Shown here piece after piece: positions 1 through 6,770 of a stretch of 13,866 nt of DNA. The notes beneath the pieces were generated by a model that did not search any database, had not been told where the DNA came from, and was given only the letters and a program-made list of their open reading frames with translations. The position numbers and the translations under genes were made by a program. Every line of letters starts with the position of its first letter. Position 1 is the stretch's first letter. This DNA comes from Methylacidiphilaceae bacterium. Its GTDB lineage: Bacteria > Verrucomicrobiota > Verrucomicrobiia > Methylacidiphilales > Methylacidiphilaceae. The DNA lies in contig JAQUAR010000011.1 of the NCBI GenBank assembly GCA_028687155.1, forward strand, positions 1-13,866, in the 5' to 3' direction.

Positions 1-2
1 TG

Positions 3-185
3 CTCAACAAAGGGCCTCACCTCGAAGAGGCCTTGCGCTTCCTGAACGATGTCTTAGGGCGAATGGAAGCCCACCAGACCAAGAAGCGATCCTTGCTCCG
101 ACACTTGCATCTCGCCGACCTTTTCAAGAAAAGCAGCCGACATCCCGTCAGGCCGACGGCACGAAGGAAGCCGGAACGTTCCTAA
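3..185 (+). CDS. C-terminal fragment of an unrecognised protein
   Basis: An open frame enters from the left edge of the window and ends at a TAA at 183-185, giving about 60 residues. The visible part begins LNKGPHLEEALRFLND, looks helical and charged (leucine, glutamate, arginine, histidine), and ends in a basic Arg/Pro/Lys-rich tail. I do not recognise a family. It stops 16 bases before the stop of the convergent Host_attach gene, which fits normal gene packing. Another plus frame is also open here, but its translation is Ser/Pro/Arg-rich and less protein-like. The strand and frame are therefore a judgement from composition and packing. The N-terminal part lies outside the window. Confidence 0.5.
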   Translation, partial: LNKGPHLEEALRFLNDVLGRMEAHQTKKRSLLRHLHLADLFKKSSRHPVRPTARRKPERS

Positions 186-201
186 ACGGCCGGTCTTCTT
201 C

Positions 202-657
202 TTATCCGAGAAATCGGGCGAGAACCTCTTCCTTGTCGAGTTTGGTCAAATCGGAGGGAATCGTCTTGACCAGCCGTTCCCGGGTGGAAGGCGAGAGCTT
301 CTCCAAGAGCCTCGGGATCACTTCGGAGCAGGCGGCCAAGCCCCAGCGCTTGCCCTCGCTGTGTTCCCGATGAAGAAGGGACTCGATCTCCCGGGCGAGT
401 TGGCATAGCAACCGCTTGCGAATTTCCAGCTCAATGGTGTTCTGCTCTCCGGCGGGACGCCCTAACGCAATCTTTCCGGTTCGAACCGAATAGCGCCCGG
501 GCTCATCTGTTTCGATGTCCGCCAGTTTCTTGTGCCCCTCCGGAAGAACCTGATCCGCCAGGATCTGAATATGAGTTTTCCCGGAAAGCTCGTCCACCGA
601 TACCCGATATGCCTTGAGATGTCCCAAGTCCGCCGTAATCAAGATGTCTATCCGCAT
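202..657 (-). CDS. Host_attach / baeRF-family protein
   Basis: A 151-residue soluble protein with no signal peptide or membrane segment. It opens with a beta-strand-like MRIDILITADLGHLKAYRV. The C-terminal half has the family signature RWGLAACSEVIPRLLEKLS followed by a KTIPSDLTKLDKEEV motif near residues 130-146. This matches the 'protein required for attachment to host cells' family (Pfam Host_attach), which is related to the bacterial archaeo-eukaryotic release-factor-like (baeRF) proteins. The attachment name comes from one plant-associated bacterium, and the general biochemical role is not established. The ATG at 655-657 is preceded by a GGAAG ribosome-binding site about 7 bases upstream on the minus strand. 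The gene is divergent from the dehydrogenase downstream and convergent with the fragment at the left edge. Confidence 0.75.
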   Translation of the reverse strand: MRIDILITADLGHLKAYRVSVDELSGKTHIQILADQVLPEGHKKLADIETDEPGRYSVRTGKIALGRPAGEQNTIELEIRKRLLCQLAREIESLLHREHSEGKRWGLAACSEVIPRLLEKLSPSTRERLVKTIPSDLTKLDKEEVLARFLG

Positions 658-742
658 GAGATCTTCCGCCTAGCCCACTCGTTGGTTTCGTTCCTTCCCG
701 CTCCCGACCCATTCCTCCGGACCGGGTTTTGAGCTAATCTTG

Positions 743-774
743 CTAGCGTAGGGGTTACCAGACACGCTAGTCAA
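743..774 (-). promoter_or_regulatory. dyad overlapping a possible minus-strand promoter
   Basis: A perfect 7-base inverted repeat, CTAGCGT (743-749) and ACGCTAG (764-770), is separated by 14 bases. Read on the minus strand, TTGACT (774-769) and TACGCT (750-745) sit 18 bases apart and could be the -35 and -10 of a promoter for the Host_attach gene, about 80 bases before its start. Each repeat arm covers one promoter element, as an operator would. This is inferred from spacing alone; the -10 is a poor match. I see no equally good plus-strand promoter for the dehydrogenase in the 658-869 gap. Confidence 0.3.
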
Positions 775-869
775 GACACCAGAAGCAGATGCGATTGGCG
801 GCGGGCATCCGGTGGGATCATCTGGGATTTACCTGTCCGTTCGGGCAGAGAAAGGTTATCCTTCGATCG

Positions 870-1859
870 ATGAAAGCCATGGTCTGGGACGGCCCAGGAA
901 AGGCTCTTGTCGAGCGCTCGCTGCCCACGCCCGAACCGGGAGAGGGTGAGATCCTCGTCAAGGTCAGCGCCTGCGGGGTCTGCCGGACGGACCTCCATGT
1001 CGTCGACGGCGATCTCCCGGAGCCAAAGCTGCCCCTCATTCCCGGTCATGAGGTCGTCGGAAGGGTCGAGCGTCCGGGCCCGGAGGCAAAACGGTTCACG
1101 ATCGGGCAGCGGGTGGGCATTCCTTGGCTGGGCAAAACCTGCGGGCACTGTCGCTTCTGCCGCAGTGGTCGGGAAAACCTCTGCGAAGATCCCGCATTCA
1201 CGGGTTACACCCGCAATGGAGGCTACGCGGAATATCTGGTGGCCGATGAGCGGTTTGCCTTTCCGCTGCCCGCGGGTTACAGCGACGGGGAGGCCGCACC
1301 GCTTCTCTGCGCCGGTCTCATCGGCTACCGCTCGTATCGGCAGGCAGAATCAGGAGAGAAGCTCGGCTTCTACGGGTTCGGAGCAGCAGCGCATCTGCTT
1401 GTTCAGCTAGCCGTTGCGCAAGGGAAAGAGGTCTACGCCTTTACCCGGCCCGGTGATGTCGCGGCGCAAACGCTCGCCCGAGAGTTGGGCGCGGTCTGGA
1501 CCGGCGCCTCGACCGAAGCTCCTCCCGTTCCTCTCGACGCAGCCATCCTCTTCGCTCCGGTCGGGGAGTTGATCCCAGCGGCTTTGCGTGTGCTCGACCG
1601 AGGCGGGAAGGTCGTCTGCGCGGGAATTCACATGAGCGACATTCCCTCCTTCCCCTACCGTCTCCTCTGGGAAGAGAGGCAGATCGCCTCGATTGCGAAT
1701 CTGACTCGGCAGGATGGCGAAGAATTCTTTTCCTTGGCAGCGAGAGTTCATTTTTGTACTCATATCCACTCATACCCGCTTTCGCAGGCAAACGAGGCGC
1801 TTGGGGCGCTTCGGGAGGGCCGAATCACGGGTGCGGCCGTCCTATTTCCTGACAACTGA
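870..1859 (+). CDS. zinc-dependent alcohol dehydrogenase family protein
   Basis: A 329-residue medium-chain dehydrogenase, expected to oxidise an alcohol or reduce an aldehyde with NAD(P) in the cytoplasm; the substrate cannot be read from the sequence. The likely catalytic zinc ligands are Cys38 (in CGVCRTDLH), His60/Glu61 (in IPGHEVVG) and Cys147 (in PLLCAG). The structural zinc site is the Cys91/94/97/105 cluster. The nucleotide-binding turn is YGFGAAAH (about 168-175), a form seen in the small subfamily of about 329 residues. I chose the ATG at 870 because family members start MKA-type and the length then fits. An in-frame ATG at 789 would add 27 atypical residues. An AGAAAGG lies 14 bases upstream, rather far for a ribosome-binding site. 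Nothing nearby points to a pathway. Confidence 0.9.
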   Translation: MKAMVWDGPGKALVERSLPTPEPGEGEILVKVSACGVCRTDLHVVDGDLPEPKLPLIPGHEVVGRVERPGPEAKRFTIGQRVGIPWLGKTCGHCRFCRSGRENLCEDPAFTGYTRNGGYAEYLVADERFAFPLPAGYSDGEAAPLLCAGLIGYRSYRQAESGEKLGFYGFGAAAHLLVQLAVAQGKEVYAFTRPGDVAAQTLARELGAVWTGASTEAPPVPLDAAILFAPVGELIPAALRVLDRGGKVVCAGIHMSDIPSFPYRLLWEERQIASIANLTRQDGEEFFSLAARVHFCTHIHSYPLSQANEALGALREGRITGAAVLFPDN

Positions 1860-1860
1860 C

Positions 1861-1900
1861 CAAAGTGGATCCCATCTTTGGGAAAAGAGCTTCTTTTCCC
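1861..1900 (+). other. tandem hairpins between dehydrogenase and rpsU
   Basis: Directly after the dehydrogenase stop there is an imperfect hairpin (CAAAG 1861-1865 with CTTTG 1876-1880). It abuts a perfect 9-bp stem, GGGAAAAGA (1880-1888) with TCTTTTCCC (1892-1900), around a 3-base loop. No T-run follows, so this is not a typical intrinsic terminator. It lies 30 bases before the rpsU start and could separate or stabilise the rpsU message. Confidence 0.45.
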
Positions 1901-1929
1901 GTCGACAAGTAAACAGACCCTGGAGGCAA

Positions 1930-2124
1930 ATGACCGAAGTCCGAGTAAAAAAAGGCGAATCGATCGACAAGGCGTTACGACGGCTCAAGCGCAAGCTCGA
2001 CCGCGAAGGAACGTTGCGAGAAGTGCGAGCGCGGCGCTCCTTCGAAAAGCCTTCCGACCGCCGACGCCGAAAGGCGAAGGAAGCCAGGTTGAAGGTGTTC
2101 ACCTTCCACCTTGCCGCTCGCTAG
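1930..2124 (+). CDS. rpsU: 30S ribosomal protein S21
   Basis: A 64-residue, very basic protein. It has the S21 pattern: an N-terminal MTEVRVKKGESIDKALRRLK, then LREVRARRSFEKPSDRRRRK, aligning with the E. coli sequence around ALRRFKR and EVRRREFYEKP. S21 is a small-subunit protein near the 3' end of 16S rRNA and takes part in initiation. The start at 1930 is set by this N-terminal match and by GGAGG at 1922-1926, although only 3 bases separate the two. The C-terminus ends in FTFHLAAR rather than a purely basic tail. The last 26 bases overlap, tail to tail, the gene on the other strand ending at 2099. Confidence 0.95.
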   Translation: MTEVRVKKGESIDKALRRLKRKLDREGTLREVRARRSFEKPSDRRRRKAKEARLKVFTFHLAAR

Positions 2125-3013
2125 AGCTGGCTGCTCCGCTCGTCGCCTCTCTCCGGTCGCCACGGGTGTCCGGATTGAATAGGAGTTCGATTTCGAGCGA
2201 ATGGGCGGCAGGTCCAGGGGCCACCCCGCGAGCCTTCTCCAAAGGAGGCTGCGCTCCACGACAAGAGGCAATGACTTTCCCGGCGGGAAGATGTTCGCCT
2301 TCCACGAGCTGTTTTGCGACCGCTGAGGCGCGCAGCGAGGACACTTCCCAATTGGGGACGGGCCCTTTGCGAGCACCCGCAGGCGTCGGAGACGGATCGG
2401 CGAAAGCCGTGATCCGGACTTCGACGGATGGAGGAAGAGGTTGCAGGCCGGCCGCCACTTCATGAAGAAGCGTCAAGCCGGAACTCCCCATTTTGAGGCC
2501 GGCTCCGGGGAAGAGGAGGTGGTCGTCGAGGACGATCACGACCCCGTCTTCTCGGCGGAGGATGGCCGCTTCCTTCGCAATCACCCGTGCCGCGAAAGCT
2601 TTATCCAGTCGCTCCTCCAGAGTCCGAAGTTCCAGGGTTTCCGAGAGCGAAAGAGCGCGGGATCTCGGCTCTTCCTTTTTCGAATCGCCTGCTCCATTCG
2701 CAGCAGCAGATTGTCCGATGAGGTCTTGCTGCAACCGCAACAGACTGCCCGTCTGGCTAAGTTCAGTTTGCAGTTGGTCGACCACGGCGTGAAGCTTCTG
2801 GTTTTCTCTTCGCAGAAGCTCGGAGTCACCTTTCAGGGCTCGTACCTCCCGGTCCCGAACCGTGAACTCGCCGTAAAAGTGAATCGTGCCGATTCCAAGA
2901 AAGACGCAGACGCCAATCCAGAAGAGAAGCCCGCCGATGCCTCCGTGCGGGATGACGCTTGGACGGACTTTTTGGGCGTCGACTGGGACGACGGCGGGCT
3001 TTTGACTCTCCAT
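2099..3013 (-). CDS. membrane-anchored coiled-coil OmpA/MotB-like protein
   Basis: About 304 residues. Order of parts: a short cytoplasmic N-terminus; one membrane segment at about 26-46 (GGLLFWIGVCVFLGIGTIHF); a heptad-like coiled coil at about 52-95; an Ala/Ser/Lys linker; and an OmpA/MotB-type domain at about 155-280. In that domain the first strand reads GVVIVLDDHLLFPGAGLKM, and the cell-wall-binding signature has Asp206 (ITAFADPSP) and Arg228 (NWEVSSLRASAV), the residues that contact the peptidoglycan peptide in this family. It is probably an inner-membrane protein reaching the cell wall. The ATG at 3013 has no good ribosome-binding site; a TTG at 3025 has GGCGGAG just upstream and is an alternative. 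It is the last gene of the sigma-factor operon, 94 bases after the HtrA-like gene. I do not know a named function. Confidence 0.75.
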   Translation of the reverse strand: MESQKPAVVPVDAQKVRPSVIPHGGIGGLLFWIGVCVFLGIGTIHFYGEFTVRDREVRALKGDSELLRRENQKLHAVVDQLQTELSQTGSLLRLQQDLIGQSAAANGAGDSKKEEPRSRALSLSETLELRTLEERLDKAFAARVIAKEAAILRREDGVVIVLDDHLLFPGAGLKMGSSGLTLLHEVAAGLQPLPPSVEVRITAFADPSPTPAGARKGPVPNWEVSSLRASAVAKQLVEGEHLPAGKVIASCRGAQPPLEKARGVAPGPAAHSLEIELLFNPDTRGDRREATSGAASSSERQGGR

Positions 3014-3107
3014 CTCGGTTACCAAGGGACTCCGCCGGCTGCGCTGTCCACGATCCGCATTGGGGTAGATACCCGTGTCGGTAGGGAAGCCGCCATGACG
3101 CGGCCGC

Positions 3108-4187
3108 CTAATTCGGGCCGCCTCCCACCGCTTTCTGGATGGGAGGAGCTGTGACAGGCTCCGCCGCGGAGGTATCGACTGTGACGGCCGGAGTGCCGGA
3201 AGATCCTCCCGTATTATCCGCGGGCCGCTCCCCGGCACGCAGCGAGAAATGCTTGGTCTTCCCGTTTCGGGAAACGGCGACCTTCATCGGCTCACCAACC
3301 GATGCGTAAAAGGATGCATCGACGACGTCCGACAAACGGTGGATCGGCTTTCCGTTAATCCGTTCCAACTGATCTCCTTCCTGCAGTCCACTCTCCTTGG
3401 CCGACGAATTGGGAAAGAGCCGGGTGACAATGACAGGGCTCTGCGTTCGGTCGTCTCCGACCCTGGCAACGCCCACCCCAGCCCATGCGTACCGGACTCG
3501 GCCATACTGCCGCACGTCTGCGATGATGCGCGCCGTAGCCTTTCCGGGCAATGCATACGCCCACCTCCCCTCGTTGACGACGGCCATCACCACCCCCACG
3601 ACAGACCCTTGAAGATTGAGCAGCGGCGCTCCCAGCTCTCCCGGGCTGACGGTGATATCCACTCGCAAATGGGAGACGCAAAAGAGGTGATCCTGAAACT
3701 GCCGGTCCGATCCCAACACCACTCCCACAATCGGTGACGCGGATAGATTAAATGGATATCCCACCCCGACGACAAAAGCTCCCGGCGGAGGCCCCTTACT
3801 GGAGGCGATCGGGAGAAACGACGTCGGCCGGCCTGGGTGAGTCCGCAGCAGAGCCAATCCGCTCCGGCTATCCTGCCCTACCAGCTCGGCGGGCAAGCTT
3901 CCGCTCTCCGACTCCACTCGGATCTCCTGCCCTTGCCCCACGAGTTCCGTGAGCGTGACGACTGTTCCGCTCGCATCGATGAAGAAGCCGCTTCCGACGG
4001 CATCGACCGAGTTGTTCCGCACTCGCACGCGGACAACGGAGTGCTGCGCCACTCCGAATACCCGGCTGACTTCCGTCCCAAGGGCAGCGACGGATTCCTG
4101 CCACGCCCAGGATGGGGTCGCGCTCGACGCGAATAGCAGAAAGCCAACCCCAAAAAGTGAAACTCTAAAAGTCAACGCTGGCTTCAT
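3108..4187 (-). CDS. exported HtrA/DegP-like PDZ protein lacking the catalytic triad
   Basis: About 359 residues. The signal peptide is roughly 1-28, with likely cleavage after SWA. A trypsin-like HtrA domain (about 35-230) is followed by one PDZ domain (about 231-318) and a Pro/Ala/Thr-rich tail. The fold signatures are clear: GSGFFIDASGTVV, LALLR, DITVSPG and PLLNLQGSVVGVV. The three catalytic positions are changed: His to Glu81 (VVTLTELV where DegP has VVTNNHVV), Asp to Gly110 (SRSGLALL for PRSDIAL) and Ser to Leu185 (PGELGAP for GNSGG). It therefore should not cleave peptide bonds, and a role in binding or sensing periplasmic ligands is my inference. The ATG at 4187 gives a normal signal peptide; an ATG at 4226 would add 13 residues. 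Both overlap the end of the preceding membrane-protein gene, suggesting co-translation. Confidence 0.82.
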   Translation of the reverse strand: MKPALTFRVSLFGVGFLLFASSATPSWAWQESVAALGTEVSRVFGVAQHSVVRVRVRNNSVDAVGSGFFIDASGTVVTLTELVGQGQEIRVESESGSLPAELVGQDSRSGLALLRTHPGRPTSFLPIASSKGPPPGAFVVGVGYPFNLSASPIVGVVLGSDRQFQDHLFCVSHLRVDITVSPGELGAPLLNLQGSVVGVVMAVVNEGRWAYALPGKATARIIADVRQYGRVRYAWAGVGVARVGDDRTQSPVIVTRLFPNSSAKESGLQEGDQLERINGKPIHRLSDVVDASFYASVGEPMKVAVSRNGKTKHFSLRAGERPADNTGGSSGTPAVTVDTSAAEPVTAPPIQKAVGGGPN

Positions 4188-4713
4188 ACCGGACGGGAAG
4201 CAGACTCGCGAACGATCGTCCTCCATCTCCCCGGTCTTTTGCCTCGGCTGCTACTTCCCCTCCCGCTCCCCATACGATCGTCGGCCTGATGAGGGCCGGC
4301 GCTCCGGCGTCCCTCTTGTCAATGAGTAGATCCTGGCTCGACCCGAGATCACGTGTCCAGGAAGGGCCTGCCATCAGGGATGGAGATCCAGCCGCGGAAA
4401 GAAGAGTCCCTTTAGAGGCCAAAGGGGCCAAGCGGCCGTGCTGCAGGACAAAGCCTCCGACAGCACCGAAAAGAACCAGCGGGAGAGCATACCGAACGAA
4501 CAGGGGTCGGAGTTCCGGCAAAGAGAGAGTGAAGAGTTCCGCGAACCGATCCCACCAGCGCGGACGGCCGACAAGCTCCTGCCGTAACCGCCGGTGAACC
4601 TGCCCCAGCATCCCCTCGAAATATTCAGGGGTTGCCTTTTCCGCTAAGCGATTGGCGAAGAAGTTACGCAGCTGCTCGTTCAGTTTCGTCTCGATCACTT
4701 GCTTTCCCTTCAT
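4165..4713 (-). CDS. single-pass membrane protein, candidate anti-sigma factor
   Basis: About 182 residues. The N-terminal 70 residues are helical and charged (LNEQLRNFFANRLAEKA, then YFEGMLGQVHRRLRQEL). One membrane segment follows at about 73-91 (YALPLVLFGAVGGFVL), and then a low-complexity Gly/Ala/Ser-rich outer portion. It lies directly after the ECF sigma-factor gene, and its layout (cytoplasmic helices, one membrane span, periplasmic part) is that of an anti-sigma factor. I see no zinc-binding HxxxCxxC motif, so the assignment rests on context. The ATG at 4713 has AGGA six bases upstream; a TTG at 4755 overlapping the sigma stop would add 14 residues. The 3' end overlaps the start of the HtrA-like gene. 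Confidence 0.65.
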   Translation of the reverse strand: MKGKQVIETKLNEQLRNFFANRLAEKATPEYFEGMLGQVHRRLRQELVGRPRWWDRFAELFTLSLPELRPLFVRYALPLVLFGAVGGFVLQHGRLAPLASKGTLLSAAGSPSLMAGPSWTRDLGSSQDLLIDKRDAGAPALIRPTIVWGAGGEVAAEAKDRGDGGRSFASLLPVRYEASVDF

Positions 4714-4751
4714 CGTTGATCCTAAACCTTGCTCTGTTACCGCCGATGGCG

Positions 4752-5354
4752 TCAAACATAATTACGTAGCAACTGCTGTAAACGTTTATGTGCGTAAAAG
4801 AGTCGGGAGCGAATTGTTCCTTCGGAGCAGCCGAGAATCTTGGCAATCTCCCCGTGGCTTAGCCCTTCAATATCGAAAAGCGTGACCACCGCCCGGTGGG
4901 CTTCGCTCAACTGGCCAAGCGCTTGATCGAGCTCTCGATGGAGCTCCTGAAGTTCGATTTTCCGCAGAGCCTCTTTTCCCGCCGGTTCGTCGACGAACGC
5001 CTCTGGCGTTCTTTCTTCGTCATCCCCTTCTCCGCTGCCGCCTGTCAGCCGGAAGCGGGCAAATTTCCGCCGGTGACTAATCGCCGTATTGACCGCGATC
5101 CGATAGATCCAGGTATAGAAGGAGGCCCCGATCCGGAAGCGGCCCATGTTGCGGTAAGCCTTTACAAAGGTTTCCATGAGAACGTCGTTTGTATCCTCAT
5201 GGTGGAGGAGCACGCCGTAGATCACCCGATAGAGGCGCGCTTGATACCGCTTGACAAGCTGGTCGAACGCCCCAAGATCCCCGTTCTGCAGGCAGAGAAC
5301 CAGTTCTCGGTCGGTAGGCTCTCGAATGGGAGTGTCCGGCGTGGGTTTTTCCAT
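4752..5354 (-). CDS. RNA polymerase ECF sigma factor (RpoE-like)
   Basis: A 200-residue sigma-70 family protein of the extracytoplasmic-function group. Region 2 spans about 18-98 (AFDQLVKRYQARLYRV, ETFVKAYRNMGRF, SFYTWIYRIAVNTAISHRRK). A linker rich in Gly/Glu/Asp follows, then region 4 at about 135-195 (ALGQLSEAHRAVVTLFDIEG, then the helix-turn-helix GLSHGEIAKILGCSEGTIRSRL). It directs RNA polymerase to a stress regulon, probably concerned with the cell envelope given its operon partners. The ATG at 5354 is the only start: an in-frame TGA lies three codons upstream and no usable start follows closely. It has no clear ribosome-binding site, and its start codon shares CATG with the divergent gene. 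First gene of a four-gene operon. Confidence 0.93.
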   Translation of the reverse strand: MEKPTPDTPIREPTDRELVLCLQNGDLGAFDQLVKRYQARLYRVIYGVLLHHEDTNDVLMETFVKAYRNMGRFRIGASFYTWIYRIAVNTAISHRRKFARFRLTGGSGEGDDEERTPEAFVDEPAGKEALRKIELQELHRELDQALGQLSEAHRAVVTLFDIEGLSHGEIAKILGCSEGTIRSRLFYAHKRLQQLLRNYV

Positions 5355-6723
5355 GCAAGATCAGAAAAGGACTGACGCAGATAGCTTAGTCTCGCCGGAT
5401 CGAGAATCAACGTCTTCCTTCGTGTCGGCAACCGTTCCTCTCGATTCCTCGTCCCCCGCCTCGCCTTCTCCGTCGACGGGAAGAAAAGTCAATGCGGCTG
5501 CCCTCCGGGCTGCCGCCAGACGCCTGCCCCTTCTTCTCGCCGAAGCCCGGGGCACACCTTCCCCTTCCTCCGCTACGGAAGGCGCCGGCTCCGAGGAGTC
5601 CCCGGTGGAGCCAGCCGCGGAAGCCATGCGACTGGAGCCTCTTGAGGAACCAGCCCCGGCTCCTCCCCCGCCCTCTCTTCCAAAAGCGACCGGTTCCCCG
5701 CAATCAGCGCCCGCGCCAATCCGACGAGTCATCCCGAAAATCTACGCCTGGTCTCTCTGGTTTGCCGCTCTCGTAGTCGCTACCCAAGGATTGGCGCTTC
5801 TGTCGGTATTCTGGCTTCGCCACAGGATCAAGGGTGACACGCACGCTCCCGCCCTGATGCCCCACGCCGAGTTCTCGCAACCGGCGCAGGATCGGCCGAT
5901 CCCGGTTCTTCTGGCCCCTCGCCTTCCGATTTCGTCGGGCCAATACGATCGTCATCTTCCCTCGCTCGTCCTGGACCCTCGTTCCAGTGGAGGGCGCCTA
6001 GCTCCACCCGCTCTCACCAACAACGAGCGGGTGTCGGCTCTTCTCCAGGAAGCGAGGCGTTTCAAAAACGAAGGGGATCGGGGGTTGGCGCGAGCAGCCC
6101 TCTCGCAAGCCGAAGATCTCGACCCACAAAATCCAACCGTCCTGGAACAACAGGGCGAATGGGCCGAAGAGGAAAAGAACGTCGCGCGGGCCACAGAATA
6201 CTGGAGTCGGATCGTTTCGCTCGGGCCGGCAGCGGGAACAGCCTACGAAAGAGCCCGCAACCGTCTCGAAGAAGCAGCGCAGGCGGACGGCACCGATTCG
6301 AGTGAAGCTGCCTTCCGTCACCAGGTCAAAACCCCACTGCAGCTCCTTGGAGTCGAGCGCCGGAACGGCAACGGCAGCCCGTTTGGTCAGGAATTGGTTT
6401 TCCGCTTTCGGATCGCAGCCGATCCCAGGACGAAAATCTCCTTGGGGCAGATCCGCTACCAGTTCTACGCCTACGACCAGATCGATGCGGGCATCATCGT
6501 ACCCACCAACGCTCAAGTGACCGTGGGCTTCGAGAATGCCTTTCCTCGCTGGGGGGGCAAGCGTGTCGAGGTTCTCCAGGTTACTTATCGCTTGGATCAT
6601 CCCGTCCCGCATCAGCGATTCTACGGGTATGTCTTCCGCCTCTTTTACAGCGGCATCCTGCAGGCTCAGCGGGCCGAGCCGCCCGAGCTACTCCTGCGAT
6701 TGCCTTCCGCGAAGGAGAAGTGA
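5353..6723 (+). CDS. membrane protein with TPR-like repeats and a C-terminal beta domain
   Basis: About 456 residues. The N-terminal 125 are Ser/Pro/Ala-rich and probably disordered in the cytoplasm. One membrane segment lies at about 129-153 (WSLWFAALVVATQGLALLSVFWL). Beyond it is a proline-rich linker and TPR-like helices at about 223-310 (RVSALLQEARRFKNEGDRGLARAALSQAEDLDPQNP is the clearest part). The final 140 residues look beta-rich, with aromatic strands such as ISLGQIRYQFYAYDQID. I do not recognise the C-terminal domain; the whole resembles membrane-anchored scaffold proteins. The start is uncertain: ATG 5353 lacks a ribosome-binding site, ATG 5251 would run antisense into the sigma gene, and GTG 5422 is also possible. 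It is convergent with lpxB, 47 bases apart. Confidence 0.72.
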   Translation: MQDQKRTDADSLVSPDRESTSSFVSATVPLDSSSPASPSPSTGRKVNAAALRAAARRLPLLLAEARGTPSPSSATEGAGSEESPVEPAAEAMRLEPLEEPAPAPPPPSLPKATGSPQSAPAPIRRVIPKIYAWSLWFAALVVATQGLALLSVFWLRHRIKGDTHAPALMPHAEFSQPAQDRPIPVLLAPRLPISSGQYDRHLPSLVLDPRSSGGRLAPPALTNNERVSALLQEARRFKNEGDRGLARAALSQAEDLDPQNPTVLEQQGEWAEEEKNVARATEYWSRIVSLGPAAGTAYERARNRLEEAAQADGTDSSEAAFRHQVKTPLQLLGVERRNGNGSPFGQELVFRFRIAADPRTKISLGQIRYQFYAYDQIDAGIIVPTNAQVTVGFENAFPRWGGKRVEVLQVTYRLDHPVPHQRFYGYVFRLFYSGILQAQRAEPPELLLRLPSAKEK

Positions 6724-6770
6724 GCCTCTCCTTGCCATTGTCGCAAGAGATTCCCTGTCGGACATGCCGG

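Noticed and set aside
789..869. 27-codon N-terminal extension of the alcohol dehydrogenase
   Set aside because: Family members begin at the MKA start, the extension has no signal-peptide character, and 329 residues is the expected length.
2441..3154. 237-codon plus-strand open frame
   Set aside because: It is antisense to the OmpA/MotB-like gene, which has a membrane segment and a recognisable domain; the plus frame shows neither.
5409..5438. GGAAC followed by CGTT on the minus strand upstream of the sigma gene, resembling an autoregulated ECF promoter
   Set aside because: The 21-base gap after GGAAC is longer than the 16-17 bases usual for ECF promoters.
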